A DNA stretch of 64,000 nt from Macrolepiota albuminosa (GCA_027475525.1 JAMWFC010000087.1:372001-436000); one strand, 5' to 3'; shown: positions 24,206 to 36,854, counted from the stretch's first letter. Numbers and translations: made by a program. The notes: generated from the letters alone by a model not told the origin.

Positions 24206-24622
24206 TTGTCAAAAGCAATTGATAATCTCCCAATTAGCAACTTTAGTTTGCATCCTGCTGCAATACAGCCATCAATTGCTGCTCCTGTGCTAGATTCTTG
24301 TTTTACTAGAACAAAAAAATTGGGCTCTCTACTTCATAAAATTGAAGATAGTCTCAAAACTCTGCATCTAGATATCAAGGCTATTGAAAATGTGCTGACT
24401 GGAGCTAGCAACATTAAGCTAGCAAGCAATATTAAGAAACTAGGTAACATCAAACAAGCTCTGGCAGAGGAATCAGCCAAGCTTCTTTCAATAGCAATGT
24501 CAAAGATTCTGGCTATAGTCAAAACTTACAAAACAATACAATCATTGCAAAATACAGTCCACAGCTTTTTTGAAGTCATGATGCAAACATGGCAAGATGT
24601 CTTGACAAGACACATTGCTTAG
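24206..24622 (+). CDS. Unrecognised helical protein, 138 aa
   Basis: Open frame with many Leu/Ile/Lys heptad-like spacings (SLLHKIEDSLKTLHLDIKAI, NIKKLGNIKQALAEE), suggesting a coiled coil. No known family is recognised. It is CpG-poor and surrounded by repeats, so it may be a transposon-derived fragment rather than a host gene. An unrelated-looking frame of 113 aa follows at 24857-25198. Confidence 0.3.
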   Translation: MSKAIDNLPISNFSLHPAAIQPSIAAPVLDSCFTRTKKLGSLLHKIEDSLKTLHLDIKAIENVLTGASNIKLASNIKKLGNIKQALAEESAKLLSIAMSKILAIVKTYKTIQSLQNTVHSFFEVMMQTWQDVLTRHIA

Positions 24623-24856
24623 AAGGATGCTTTATCTGGGAGTAAGTTTGATACCAATCAGTACCAGCAAATTTATATGTTTCCTAATTATTGACAATTT
24701 CTCCTAGCAGTACATTTCTTGCTCAGTTTTGTTAGAGTGGCAGCATTTCTACAGATGGTGATACTCATAGTTGCTATTTGCCACATTGCTCTTCACCTTC
24801 CTTGTTGAGGCACATACTGGCTATTTCAAATATGCAAAAAGCTTTTAAACATTCTT

Positions 24857-25198
24857 ATGGAAGCTTTTTCTTATGTGCTGACTACTCTGAATTTGCACTT
24901 TTACAAAACATTCCCTCATGACATTTGTATTGTGATTAAGACTTTGTGCCTAGAAGAGAAATCTAAGGTATATGCAGCCTGCCTAGCATGTTACTTAATT
25001 TACAGAGCAATCAAAAGTGGCAAAGACAATAGAAACAGTATATATGATGACATTCTGGTGTATCCAGAGCACTATAATGCCAGGCATCATGGCAAGAAGT
25101 ATAAGGAGCTGCTTGTTTGCCCAAAATCTGCTGGGCAACAGAATTCCACTATATATATCCCTATATGGCCCTATATTGTTTTTGACTTCAAAGATTAG
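24857..25198 (+). CDS. Unrecognised 113-aa frame
   Basis: Contains VYAACLACYLIYRAIKSG and a basic HHGKKYKELLVCP stretch. No family is recognised and CpG is nearly absent. It ends just before the Tc1 transposon and may be the same decayed unit as 24206-24622. Confidence 0.25.
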   Translation: MEAFSYVLTTLNLHFYKTFPHDICIVIKTLCLEEKSKVYAACLACYLIYRAIKSGKDNRNSIYDDILVYPEHYNARHHGKKYKELLVCPKSAGQQNSTIYIPIWPYIVFDFKD

Positions 25199-25227
25199 TT
25201 TGCAGGTTTACTGTCTCAACACAGTTA

Positions 25228-26831
25228 CAGTGGTGCAAAAAACTGTCTCAATGTTTCATACTTTTTGAAAGATGACATTGGCATGAAGGATGGAAAATAC
25301 CTAAAATTCTGATTAAATCATGTAAAGTACTATGGCATCATAGCTACAGAATGAATGTAGATTTATATAATTGAGATCAAAACTGATGAAGCAATAGCCA
25401 TTTGAAAAGATTTACTCATTAGGACAGTTTTTTGAACATCTCTAATTTTAGTATCTAGTACTTTGTATGTTCTTCATTTGCCTTGAGAACTGCTTGAATT
25501 CTTCTAAGCATGCTTTCTATCAGTCTTTGGCATATCTCTGGTGGTATTTCATCCCACTCCTTTGCAATTCTCTCTCATAATTCATGCATATCATGAGGAG
25601 GTGTTTCATACTGCCTAAGTTGCTTCTTGAAGTACTCTCAGAGATGTTCAATAGGGTTGAGATCAGGAGATTAGGCTGGCCACCAAAGGACATCAAAGTT
25701 GTTGTTCTCAAACCACTTGTTAGCCCTTTTGGAGTTGTGTTTGGGGTCATTGTTTTGTTGAAAGTAGTGGGCACCCTCCTCCATCTCTAACTTCTCAAAG
25801 CTCTTTTTTACTCCATCATCCAAGATTTCACAGTACTGCTCTGCATTCATGATTTCCACCACCTTCACAAGCTTCTCTACCACATTCCAACTCATACAGC
25901 CCCATACCATGAGATTATTCCCTCCTCTCTGCTTCACAGTAAGTGTAGTTGTTCAGTCTAAAATGCCTTCTCCTTGTAGCTTCCACACATACTGTTTCTC
26001 ATCTGACTCAATCTTAATCTTTGTCTCATTTGTCCACAACATCCTTTTTCAGTCCTCTATAGTCCAGTTCTGATGCTTCTGAGCCCATTTAAGCCATAGT
26101 TGTCGATGTCTAGCTTTAAGCATAGGAACTTTTCTCTTGGTAGCAGACTAATATCCCTCCTTCTTCAACACATTCTGGACAGTCTGGGAAGAGACAGAAT
26201 TGGAAATGATGCTGTTGATAAAATTGGTGGCCTGTGCAGCTATATCAAGTTTCCCAGTTAAGATTTGTCAAACAATAGCCTATTTATCACATGGAGTAAG
26301 CTTAACAAAATGGCCTCCAGGATGGTTTTTCTTGTCCATCTTCAACTCTCTACCAATCCTCCTAATAGTAGACTTTTCTAGACCAGTTTGAGCCCCAATC
26401 TGATATAGAGAATACCCTTAAGCAAGAAAAGAAGCAACAGTAAAGTGTTGTGCAAGAGGAATAGGTTTCATGATGGTGGTTGAAGGTCAAGATGTGGTTC
26501 AACAGGCTTCAACTACTCCCAAATATATCTAAACATGGTCACATGACTTTGTTTATATTTCCACATGCAACTTACTCTTTATTTTGGAGTAAAATAGAGA
26601 TAAATCTGAAAAATTAGAGATGTTCAAAAAACTGTCCCAATGAGTGAATATTTTAAAATGGCTATTGCTCCATCAGTTTTGATCTCAATTACATAAGGCT
26701 AAATTAGTTTTGTAGCTCCAATGCCATAGTATTTTACATGATTTAATCAGGATTTTAAGTCCTTCCCATCCTTCATGCCAATGTCATTTCACAATAAGTA
26801 TAAAACATTAGGACAGTTTTTTGAGCCACTG
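25228..26831 (-). mobile_element. Tc1-type DNA transposon, complete ends
   Basis: 1604 bp, beginning CAGTGG and ending CCACTG, flanked by TA on both sides (25226-25227, 26832-26833), as expected for Tc1/mariner insertions. The terminal inverted repeats are about 215 bp. Within each end a motif CAAAAAACTGTC is present at the outer edge and again, inverted, at the inner edge. The single transposase frame is dead. Confidence 0.9.
25455..26471 (-). pseudogene. Tc1-family transposase
   Basis: One frame of 339 codons without frameshift but with eight in-frame stops. The N-terminal helix-turn-helix region runs to about residue 110 (KSTIRRIGRELKM, VPMLKARHRQLW). The DDE catalytic core includes MLWTNET where the first Asp normally lies, VWGCMSW, the second Asp in QQNNDPKHNSK, and the Glu in SPDLNPIEH. 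It would cut and paste the element. The first catalytic acid appears as Asn in WTNE, a further loss. A related fragment lies at 57580-57760. Confidence 0.88.
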
Positions 26832-28243
26832 TAGAGCACTTTAGTACTATCATGTATACAGTCAAGGAGGCAAGATGCTGAGTGAGATTGCTGGTTATAA
26901 AACATGTGTAGGTATATAATTATAGTTATTATTGCAAGATTTAAATATAAGTATTTATAATTATTAAATCATTATTAGATTCTATAAATTCAGTTTTCAA
27001 CAAATATTATTGATATATACTTTGATACTTTAGATCTCTCTCTGCCAGCTATGTGACTAAGCTGTAGCCTGCATTAATTTGGAGATTTTTAATGGTAGAC
27101 AGCAACATATTGTAATATATGCAAAAATATAGTAGTATGAGCTCCACAAATATCTAGATTAAGCGGTTGCCACATAGTCTATGAAAGGCTAGTAATACGC
27201 ACTTCAGCCGTCTATCTACTTTGCGAAGATAATAAAATCATTACATTATCATTCATCTGAACAAATATTTATGTAATTATTATGTAATCATTCATCTGGA
27301 TGAATGCTTATGTAATTGTTTGTTTGTCCATAAGGTAGCTTTGTACTGTGGGCAGAATTTACAGAGATTCTTAATGCATCTTTCAACTGAATGATCTTTT
27401 GCTTCTGATTTTATAAGGTGCCAACTTCCATGATTTGGTAAATAAGATGAGCTTTATTTGATCTTCAAGATGATTAAAATTAGATTTATGTGTTTCAAGA
27501 AGGCTTGTAGAAATAGTCAATGAGTTGCATGACCATCATCAGTCATAGTGACTTGTCATCTCACACTGTGCTCAGTGCTGATAACTTAGTTCTCACTACA
27601 CTATGTGTCACATTCAAGTTTCTCTCCTAATGTCCCTATTACACAAGTTTCATACTATATTCTACTAATCTTACTTACTCAGTCTCTTGTAGTTAGCTTG
27701 AATCTCTTGGCCCCTTTCTCAGAAGTGGGTTTTTCTGATGTTCAATAACTTATTTTCAGGACTTAAGAAATTCTATTCTTACAACATCATGCTAGTATTT
27801 GCACCAAAAAAAATTATCGTATTAATATTATGATAAGCTCCAGATTTCAAATATATTGCTATTTTTATGCAACAAACATGTTTTGTGGGGTTGAAAATAT
27901 TATTACAAACTATGGGGTACGAGAGCTTTGACTGGTTTCAGAAGACGACAGCAATTGCAGATGAACTGTATGTTCGATGAATGAACACCGATAGGCAAGT
28001 AACAACTAATAATACAATGGAAATAAAGACTTGCCTGATTAGGAAATAGTGTTTAATGTATCAGATAACAAGTGGCGACGTTTACCATGGGAGAGAGCAG
28101 TTGATGTCATGGAACGGGATATATTTACTTTGGGAGTGAAGTGTTCTCTGTGCATTTTCTCTTTCGCAACCGTAAAACAGCTGCAGCATATTCAGAATCT
28201 TTTTTCATATGCTGTTGCTCTTCCAAGTTTATTACTTCAGTGA
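26832..28243. other. AT-rich flank; LTR fragment inside
   Basis: Besides the LTR fragment at about 26985-27076 and Helitron coding near 28.0-28.24 kb, I see no gene. Confidence 0.5.
26985..27076 (-). repeat. LTR fragment of the 5044 family
   Basis: The inverse of CAGCTGGCAGAGGGAGATC is recognisable as GATCTCTCTCTGCCAGC, followed by a decayed CTGTAGCC end. Confidence 0.55.
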
Positions 28244-28248
28244 CCGAT
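28040..28248 (-). pseudogene. Helitron helicase, continuation after element A
   Basis: Read on the minus strand from the CCGAT duplication, the frame left at 53645 resumes: KSVTEVINLEEQQ, then SEYAAAVLRLRKRKCTE, typical of the PIF1-like Helitron helicase after motif III. It then meets a stop and probably an intron or frameshift. It shows that A inserted into this gene. Confidence 0.75.
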
Positions 28249-28421
28249 TGTAACCTGAGTTACGAGTTAGAACTATCTTGTGTGTATCACACAGTGCTAA
28301 ATCAGACTGCAGTATTGGATTTGACTAGTACTTAGAGTGAAAACAAGATGTTGTCTTATGTAATACTCTACTGGATAATTATAGCGTTGTTGACGCTAGT
28401 ACTACGTGTGACTCCATTACA
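28249..28421 (-). repeat. 3' LTR of element A
   Basis: TGTAACCTGAG...ATTACA in the plus direction. Confidence 0.92.
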
Positions 28422-28431
28422 TACCCCCCAA
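28422..28431 (-). promoter_or_regulatory. Polypurine tract of element A
   Basis: TTGGGGGGTA on the minus strand directly abuts the 3' LTR, the expected plus-strand primer site. Confidence 0.8.
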
Positions 28432-28777
28432 TGAGACCGAATACTCAGTCTTAGGAAGGAAGTTGGAGCGAGAGGTAGGATGCATGATAGTGCAAACATC
28501 CGATGAATAACACGCATATTGCGTGGTGCCAGACATTAGCATTTATTCGCAGCGTAGATGTGTCATCTAGACATACTGGAGTCAGTCCTTATCAGACAAG
28601 TGCGCATGTTGCGCCAGCAGTGGATGCAGTATGAATATATATATATATCAAAATAAAAACAAAAATTGATTGACCCCTCCTCTGAGTCCGCTGTATCTAC
28701 ACGCAACTCTGGAGTGCGTATCAGCTGAGATGTTTCAAGTGAATTACTCGGAGGTACCTACACAACAAAATATGGGT

Positions 28778-31726
28778 CTAGGACCCATCTGGCGATGCTC
28801 CCGCACCCACTCCCGTCTCCATCACCATTGACTCCTCCTCCAGTGTGACATTAATCGCGGAAGGGGGAGGCGCTGATTCCGTTCTCGGTGGGGTGATAGG
28901 CCCCTTGACTACAGGCATGTCTACCACCATAGACTCAGTTAGTGCGACGTTAATTGCTAAAGCTTTGGTGGTGAGCGTACCATGCTCTGCTGTGCGTGAC
29001 AGGAGATTGACCCAGCTTGGGTCCATGTCAGCTGTAGGCAGGTCATGCACTGCCGTGCGTTTTAGGAGGCGGACCTGGTTCAGGTCCATGCCAATGAGAT
29101 AGTAGAGGCCATTGGCCTCGGGGTTTTTGGGAAGATGACTTTCCTCGTCGTGCTTGAACATAAGACGATAATGATTGTCTTTGGTCATCTCCCACCAGCC
29201 ATCCCATTGTGGGATTGCGGGAGGGGTACCGTATTTGTTCAAGCGCTCCATGCGCTCGTTGTCAATGTTGCGGAAGATGTCTATAGACATTGTGGGGGTG
29301 TGGAATTGCTGTTCCAGGAAGACCACTCCATATGTATACGTGTGGTCCACCCAGTCGGCAGGTATCCGGTTGTGCAGTAAGACGCGTAACGCGTCGTCGT
29401 CCAAAAAGTTCCGTGCAAATTCGTCTGGTATGTGCACAGGGTGAAGTTCCAGCTGGGGCCCTCTCTGGGGCTCAAATGGCTGGTCTGGGAACATGGCATT
29501 ATAAGAGGCGATAGCCTCGCGGTAAAGACCTGGGCGGGCCATGACGAGGGTCATGCGCCGCACGATCACGGGCTTGGCTGCGCTGTTAGCGCAAAGAGCT
29601 CAGCATAAGGCAAACCCGAAGAGGGTTTGCCAGTGCATGCAGTAGGCATGATCGACCGCAATGCCTTGATACATGTTTTCCAACCCCGGACAACCAAAGA
29701 TCAGTGCGTACTGCGCAAGCTGATCCAGGCCAAACGGTGTGGAGGGGTCTTGAGTGCGCATTATGTGCAGCGCGGTTGAGCCGTCTTCTTTTGTGCACAG
29801 GAAACGCCCCAGAATGTGTCGGCACTCGATGAGCGCAAGGTCATCCATCCCCTGGATTGGGTTGACGAGGTTTTGATAGCGTGGGTCCTTCATCAGGAGC
29901 ATCATTGTTTGGTCATGTAATGACTCATCAGTTCGCTGGGCAAACATCTGAAGCTCCGTGATGAGGAGGTAGGTGGTAATCCGTTTGCGACAGGGAGCAT
30001 GCTCGTTTGAATAGTATTTGTAGAGCCAATCTAGCTCTAATGGCGTGCGAGGAAGGCTGCAAGGGGAATACTTGTAAACAATGCTGGCAGGAATGCCAGC
30101 ATGGTGCCCAGACAAAAACTCATATGCCGCTGCCTGGTTGGCCTCAGCTCCCAACAGCACAGTATTCAAATGATACGAATAATAAGTGCAGTGGCTGAGT
30201 ACTCCTCTGAAGCACGAGTTTGTTCGCTTGATATCGAGCGGTCCCCACACCTTCACCCCCAATCCATCAGGAATTCTCCCCGAAAACTCATCCTCGGACC
30301 TCTGTTTGAGGGCCTGCAGCTCCTTGGCGCAATTCGCCTTCTTCTTTGCAATGCGCTTATTGCACGATACTCGCTGAAATCGGTCCGCCGCCGATTCCCC
30401 TTCCTCTGCCTCCTCCTCATGCTCCGAGCTCAACTCTCCATAGTTGCTCTCGTCAGATAAGGAGGCCACGGGTGCTTTGCCTTTTTCAGGCATGGAGCGA
30501 TTCTTTGAGGTCGCCACCAGACCGTCATATTGCTCGGGAGAGCGAGGGTTGGTGGTCAAGACAACCACGGGAAAGTGTGCCTGTGGTGCTGGCATGGTAA
30601 CAGGCAGCAAAAACAACATCAAGACCTTCCCGGCCTGTGTGGGAATGCCAGCTGGAAACTCTATCACCTCCAGCTTGGAGGCATTAAGAGGAGGCTTATG
30701 GCCTCGACGTTGGCATACCGACCCTGACTTGACCAGGGCAGATGATTCAAATGGTGGCTGAGCCACCAGAGGGGCAGGCGCATTTCATGCCAGAGTTCTC
30801 CCTCCAGGCTCAGCTCGAGGAATAACGGTAGTGGGCACTCTTGGCGCCACAGCGACGGTTTTGGGCCTCCTAGGTGGGGCCTGGGATGATGTGGTTTCCC
30901 GCTGACCCAGGGACAGACCTGCCAAGGGTTCACTGACTGCTGCCAGCAACTCTGAGGAGGCCTGAGGGCCCGACTCGGGTAACCGTGATGATGAAGCAAC
31001 GGTCTGAGCAGGCTGCTCATGGCACGCAAATTGCGTGTCCGACGACATCCTTGCCTGTGGAGGGTCGACCGGTCGACTAGGCTGATATTTAGCCCTCTTG
31101 ACCTCGGCAGTCAGTTCCTCAACTGTGGCGATTTTGCGCTTAGATGCGCGTTTGATCTGTTCCAGCACTGCGATGCACTGCCTCTTCATCAGCTCAATCT
31201 GGTCAAGCAATCCCTCCATCACCATCATGGACAGACTGTCCTGCAGGAAGGATGCAGTTGCCGGGACTGGCTGTCCTGCTGCTTCCAGTCTGCTCAACAG
31301 CACGTCTGACACTGCTAACCTCTGTGCTTGTGGCGCAGGCTCCCCATACGACTCTGCCATGGGCTGATGCGCCCATGGTACTGACAGCGGCCCCGTCACC
31401 ACACCTGCATACATCGGATTTGACACAGCCGAGCATGACAATGGTTCCTGGTAGTAGTGCTCACGGCACGTGCTGTCCTCTGGGCACCCATAGCGCCCTT
31501 TGTCATCGACCTCCATCTCTTGCGAGTGGAGGGGCGTCTGGTATAGAAGCGGCTCATCACAGCCTGGATAGGCCACGCCTGCTGACTGAGACTGGCTTGC
31601 TGCCGGATATGGCAGCTGCCTCTGGTACTGAGTAGAATAATCTCGCGTTTGTATATTCAGGGGTCTCCCCCCTCCACTAGAGCCTTGCCAGCTCTTATTA
31701 CTCTCTTGCAGCCCCCAATAGGCCAT
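28778..31726 (-). pseudogene. Extra 982-codon ORF of element A, downstream of pol
   Basis: One frame of 983 codons including stop, broken only by TGA at 30785-30787 and 29600-29602; the terminal stop is TAG. It lies 225 bp after the pol stop and before the 3' LT R polypurine tract, the position of env in retroviruses, but I see no signal peptide or membrane segment. Features: Gln/Pro/Ser-rich N-terminus, coiled-coil region about residues 170-215 (LLDQIELMKRQCIAVLEQI), an acidic patch (SSEHEEEAEEGES), a Lys-rich helix, and a globular C-terminal half with many aromatic residues. I do not recognise a family and assign no function. Confidence 0.7.
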
Positions 31727-31950
31727 TACAATGTGACACGTACGCTACGTGTATTGGGACTGAGGGAAGAAAAAAAACAATCTCCCAACTCCACTAGTGG
31801 TGGAAACAACCACAAATACATGCCACCCGGCCTCTCACTGGCGATCATAGTCGCATAAACAGTTACAATCAGCAGCCACAATTAGTAGCCACCCGGTTAG
31901 TCACCGGCTATCAAAGTGGACTTTGTCCACATTCCACCACCACACGTGCG

Positions 31951-34900
31951 CTATGCCCGTTTCACTAGCTGTTGAGGGTGTTTCATGCCCTGCAACTCTA
32001 GGTATCTGTCCATTGCTGCAAGGTTTTTGCAGTTCACTAGCGGTTCCCAGGTAGTATCACCTAAGCTCCACCTTACCTCGAATTCGAGGTTTCCCTTTGT
32101 CCACCAATGTCCTATGAGGTCATCTACAAACCACTCCTGATCATTGCCAGTTCCAAAGTCATACGGCTCTGGAGTTGCGCGATTAGGGAAGAGCACATCA
32201 CTACTGGCCATATACAGTTGCAACAGCGACACGTGAAACTTGGGAACTATCCTGTGTGCTTGCAGCGCATGGGGTAGTTCTAGCACGTAGTTAGATGTGC
32301 TTGGCTCCGCCTTAAGGACCTTATATGGCCCAATCCACTTTGGACACAACTTACTCGCCCTGCCTTTCAGCAGGTTCAAGTTCTTCGTTGAAAGGTACAC
32401 TAGGCTCCCTTTCTCGATGTCCGGCTCATCACGTCTGCGATTATTTGCATGTTTGGTCTGCCATACACGCGATTCTATAATTGCATCATGGGCATCTGCC
32501 AAGTTCCCTAGCGCATTGCGTGCAAACTGCCTTACCCCCACATGAATAACTTCGTCTGTATGAAGTTCACGAATCATGGATGGCATGTAGCCATTGTTGA
32601 GTTCAAAGGGTGAATACCCTGTAGTTTCTGATATGCTCGTGTTTATTGCGAATTCCATGAGGGGACATCTATCCACCCAGTTCTTCTGATCAGGACATAT
32701 GAACGCTTGCAGTATTTGCACGATATTTCAATTTGCGTGTTCAGTTTGACCATCTGTTTGCGGATGAAACGACATCGACATGAGCAACTTTGCTCCTAGC
32801 AGTTTGTGCAACTCCTTCCACCATTTGGAAGTGAACTTAGCATCTCGATCGCTTATGATCGAACTTGGCAGTCCATGGAGGCATACTATCTCCTTGAGAT
32901 AGATCCACAACAAGTCTGACGCTGTCATGGTGGTTCTCACTGGAATGAGATGGACTATACTGGTCATTCTGCAGATCACTACTCAAAGGTAGTTAAAGCC
33001 TTTTAACTTGGAGAACGGACCTATAAAGTCCATCCCAATCGAATCCCAAGGTTTGACCGGTATAGGTAGCAAATGAAGCTTTCCCGGTGGCTTCAATGTC
33101 GATACTTTCGACTGTTGACATAGCTCACATGTTGAGCAAAACTGGCTCGTCTCTTTGGCCATTTGTGGCCACCAGTACCAGCGTCGCACATAGTCCAGTG
33201 TTTTCTGAGTTCCGAAGTGGCCCACTACTCTATGGGCCTGGTCCAGAATAGTCATAATCAGCAACCTCTCCCAGGGAATGCAGATGACTTTGGACCCCAT
33301 GGGTCTGGTAAGGTAGACGAGCTGCTGCTCCACCTTGAAGCGTGGATGTGCTTGGATATTGTTCAGAATCTCTAAGAAGAGATTATCATCCTTGTATCCT
33401 TGCTGGATCCATGTGCGGAATTGTGCATTACCTAAGTCGGCCGGTGCAGGCATATGGTCCTGTGACTCCAGTGCTTGCTGGAGCGTCATATCAGTACCTC
33501 TTGTAGGCACCCCTTGCCTCGTCTCTTCACTTGGCTGAGGGGCCTCATGATCCACTAGCACCTGGGCTTCGATATCGCAAGTCTCTCACTGTTCGTGCAG
33601 TCGCTTACTGCAACGTGTTTCCTGCGCTCGCATGGCCCGTAGCTCGACCCTATGTTCCCTGATTTCGTGGAACCAATGCAGAGGGAAATCTTTGCCCTCT
33701 GGGTCAATATGTTTGTCTGCCTGGACATAGTCATGCGTGTCATGGACGTCATCTCGAGTATCACTCTCGAAATATTGAGACAGGCAATCTGCGACTTTGT
33801 TCAATTCACCTTTTACATAGGTAATGTTGAACTGATACCGCGACATATAGTCAATCCAGCGACGTTGTCGCAGAGATAGGTGCACCTGAGTCTTGAAGAA
33901 CTCTAGTGCTTTGTGATTCGTAATGACGTGGATCTTATATCCCATCAGTTTATCCTCCCATTTTAGGAGGGCCTCCAGGATAGCGAGTGTTTCTAACTCG
34001 TGTACAGCATAATTCTGCTGAGCAGCAGTGAATTTACGGGACATAAATTCCGCTGGTCGGCAAGTCTGCCACGTTTTACCTTGGCCAAACATGGCCCCAA
34101 CCCCAGTCTTTGACGCATCGCATATGAGCCAGATGGGCTTGTCGATGCACCAGATGACTGGTGTCTTTGTGCATATGCGCTTAATCATCTCAAAACACCA
34201 CTGATGCAGCGGTCTCCAGTGAAAAGGGGACCCATTCTGGGTCATGGCCATAAGTGGCCCTGTGTATGCAGTGATGTCTGGCAAGAAGTTGCCAATATAG
34301 TTCACAAGTCCGACAAATCGTTGGATATCATTATATGTGCGTGGAGTACGCCACTCTTGGATTCAGTCGAGCTTATCCGTATCAGGATGAATGCCCTTCT
34401 CGTCAATGACGTGACCGAGACAATCTATACTCGTTGCGTACAACTCGCACTTCTTCCATTTGAGATAGAGACTGGCCTTCCATAGCCATTCAAATACGAC
34501 TCATAGGTGCTGCTCATGCTCCTCAATGGTGTCAGAAAATATGAATATATTGTCTAAATAGACGTGCATAAACTTCCCGATTACATCTCGGAAGATTGAG
34601 GTCATTAACCTCTGAAATGTCGCCGGTGCATTACAATCACCAATCTGCATGATGTTACTCACAAACGTCCCCATCAGGGATGAGAACAGCGTCTTCGGTA
34701 TATCCTCCTCATGTATGTGAACCTGTTTGTACACGTCTGTAAGGTCAATTTTTGACCTATACTTTGCTGTCGCAACATCTTCTTGTATTACTTCCTGATC
34801 TGGAAGAGGTGTCACATCCTTGACTGTATTATCATTGCGCTGTCGTGCATCCAATGCAGTCCTTAACGTTCCATCCTTCTTGGGAATACAAAGTAATAGT

Positions 34901-35634
34901 GCAGCTTGCACCGCTGGTCATGGTTCCCACCACTTTGTGTTTATGTATCTATTCATCTTTTCACAAAGTTGATCCTGTAGTGCTCACGGGCAGCGAGGCA
35001 AATGATATTTGTACTGCTTGTTATTGTCAATGAGGTTAATCTCATGATTAACCTTCCGCCACAGAGGAAGCTCTTCCTTTGTTCTATTGACAATATCAGC
35101 AAACTCCAGTTGCCATTGCTGGCGCAATCGAGGGATATCCTCCTCTGTAAGGCTCACAGCCTTACCTTTCCCTTTTGCTACACATGCTATACATGGTTGA
35201 ACCTTTGGTTCAAATCGCTCCCATAAGGCACGTACGTGCTCCTCTGTGAGATCTCCCGGATTCAACCTTACAACCGGTTGTTTCCTTGTCGTACTCGCCG
35301 ACGACTGCACGCTTCTTGCTTTCAGCGAGAGTCTGTCAAATACGATATCCGATGTTTCAGAAATCTTGTCCTCTCGTGCGTGACGGTACACTTCTCCCAT
35401 CTGGGTTGCCTGCACCCTTCCCATAGCCTGCATCACCATTGACGCTACCAACTCATTCCACTTCCGTAGCATTTGTGGGTCATATGCCCATTGCACTTCT
35501 GGCCGAGGCACTGGTTGTTCCATTAGCGACCTAGTGCTACCCACAGTTCCCATCGTACTGTATACCTCATCCTTGACGAAGTCTTCAACCTTCACTCGAG
35601 AGCTAGTCGGCTGGCATTCCAGCGACTCCACCAC
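31951..35634 (-). pseudogene. Pol of element A: RT, RNase H, integrase, chromodomain
   Basis: A single frame with seven TGA stops and a true TAG at 31951. RT: IPKKDGTLRTALDARQRND, and the catalytic box reads VYLDNIFIFSD (about 34549-34560) where YxDD is required. RNase H: LICDASKTGVGA, AVHELETLAILEALL, YVKGELNKVADCLSQ. Integrase: HHCC zinc part (GHFGTQKTL, CELCQQSK), catalytic acids in GMDFIGPF, SDRDAKF and QTEHAN. The C-terminal WFVDDLIGHWW...WEPLVNC is a chromodomain, which guides integration to marked chromatin. The RT is certainly inactive. The 5' junction is the B insertion at 35635-35638. Confidence 0.9.
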
Positions 35635-35638
35635 GCGT

Positions 35639-36757
35639 TGATGATGCCAACTGTGGTTGGGTGCACTGGACGTATATGCAGTACAACGCCGTCTCCAGCG
35701 CCTGGCGTACGGGTTTGTGAGGAGTCCCGGCAGGGTCCCGGTGTGCTCGAGCAAAGGTGATAGGGCGATGCGCTAGACGATAGCGCCTCGGGTGCTACCT
35801 AGCAGGTGGTAAGCGTCGTAGCTTAGGAGAAGTTATAGAGAAATAAACGAATAGCGCAGCGTAGCGTGCCCGTAGGTGGCACCGTAAACGACAAAGACGA
35901 GATAGACGAAGCTAGCGCCGAACTTGGTGGCAAAGTTAGGCAACGCTAGCGCGATTTGAACGCTAAGTGTAACTGGGTGCTCAAGAAGCTAGCGCCGAAC
36001 TTGGTGGCAAAGTTAGGCAACGCTAGCGCGATTTGAACGCTAAGTGTAACTGGGTGCTCAAGGGTTACGATTCGTTGTTATATACATGGCAAGTAGCTAG
36101 TTTTTATACTATGCGCTACATTATTTCCAAAATAAGTCCATTGACGGCGCTACCGCTTAGCGCCTCCCTTCGTGACTGTAGCTAACGGCCACCTGTCAAC
36201 GGCGACCTGCAGCACATGGGTGACAGCGACCAACGGCGACTCTAAAACTACTTAGAAGTGGTACGAGTTTGCTCACTTTTTGATGTAATTTAATTGGCCA
36301 TGCCATCCCGGGGTATGGTCGGGGAATCCTCGACAGACGCCGTGAGCGCTAATTCTGGCGCTAAACATTGTGCCATCTTTTGATAGATTTAAATGTCGGG
36401 TCTGCGTGTATCCTGTCTCGTCGTCATTGATTCTTTTAGACTTCTGATTGAGGTGCCTCGGTGATTGACAGCGCCAATTGCTAACTCCTTCCAGTACTGA
36501 TCGGGGTTTGGTCAGAGTCCCCTCCCGCCGTTATGCTAGCGCTATGAGTCCTGAGTCTTCTTGGTCTTCAAAGTAACTGAGTGGAGTGCGCTGAGGGGCT
36601 GATACTGGTGATTGAGATGAATGGACAAGTCTTGCCATAGAGCGCCCACGCTAGGGCTGCTCTGTACCCAAGGCTGGTCGCTAGAGCCTTTAGTGTGTCA
36701 AGTGTTGGTCGGCCTATAAGGTCCCTTGATGCGCTCAGTCCGAGTAGAAGCCTATCA
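35639..36757 (-). repeat. 3' LTR of element B
   Basis: Contains one 77-bp duplication (35909). ORFs reaching into it, such as one at 36568, are not genes. Confidence 0.93.
35909..36062. repeat. 77-bp direct duplication 10
   Basis: Copies at 35909 and 35986, in the left LTR of B. Confidence 0.95.
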
Positions 36758-36767
36758 TCTCCCCCCA
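36758..36767 (-). promoter_or_regulatory. Polypurine tract of element B
   Basis: TGGGGGGAGA on the minus strand immediately before the 3' LTR; similar to that of A. Confidence 0.8.
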
Positions 36768-36846
36768 ACTGAAAAATTGACTGTCCTCAGTCAAACGCCG
36801 TCGTTAATTTGACTGCGCTACGGTCCGTATAATGCCACCGGCGCCT

Positions 36847-36854
36847 TATAAAAA
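36847..36854 (+). promoter_or_regulatory. TATA box for antisense gene X1
   Basis: TATAAAAA, 51 bp before the X1 ATG, outside the LTR. Confidence 0.65.

Noticed and set aside
28778..31726. Element A extra ORF as a retroviral envelope
   Set aside because: No signal peptide, transmembrane segment or glycoprotein-like cysteine pattern is visible.
35636..35754. A pol N-terminus beginning MLEHTGTLPGLL at 35754
   Set aside because: The same residues occur at 48427 because both lie in LTR sequence of element B; it is a chance frame fused to pol of A.
36568..36768. A gene near the LTR end, repeated at 49239-49490
   Set aside because: Both frames lie within the two LTR copies and have no domain.
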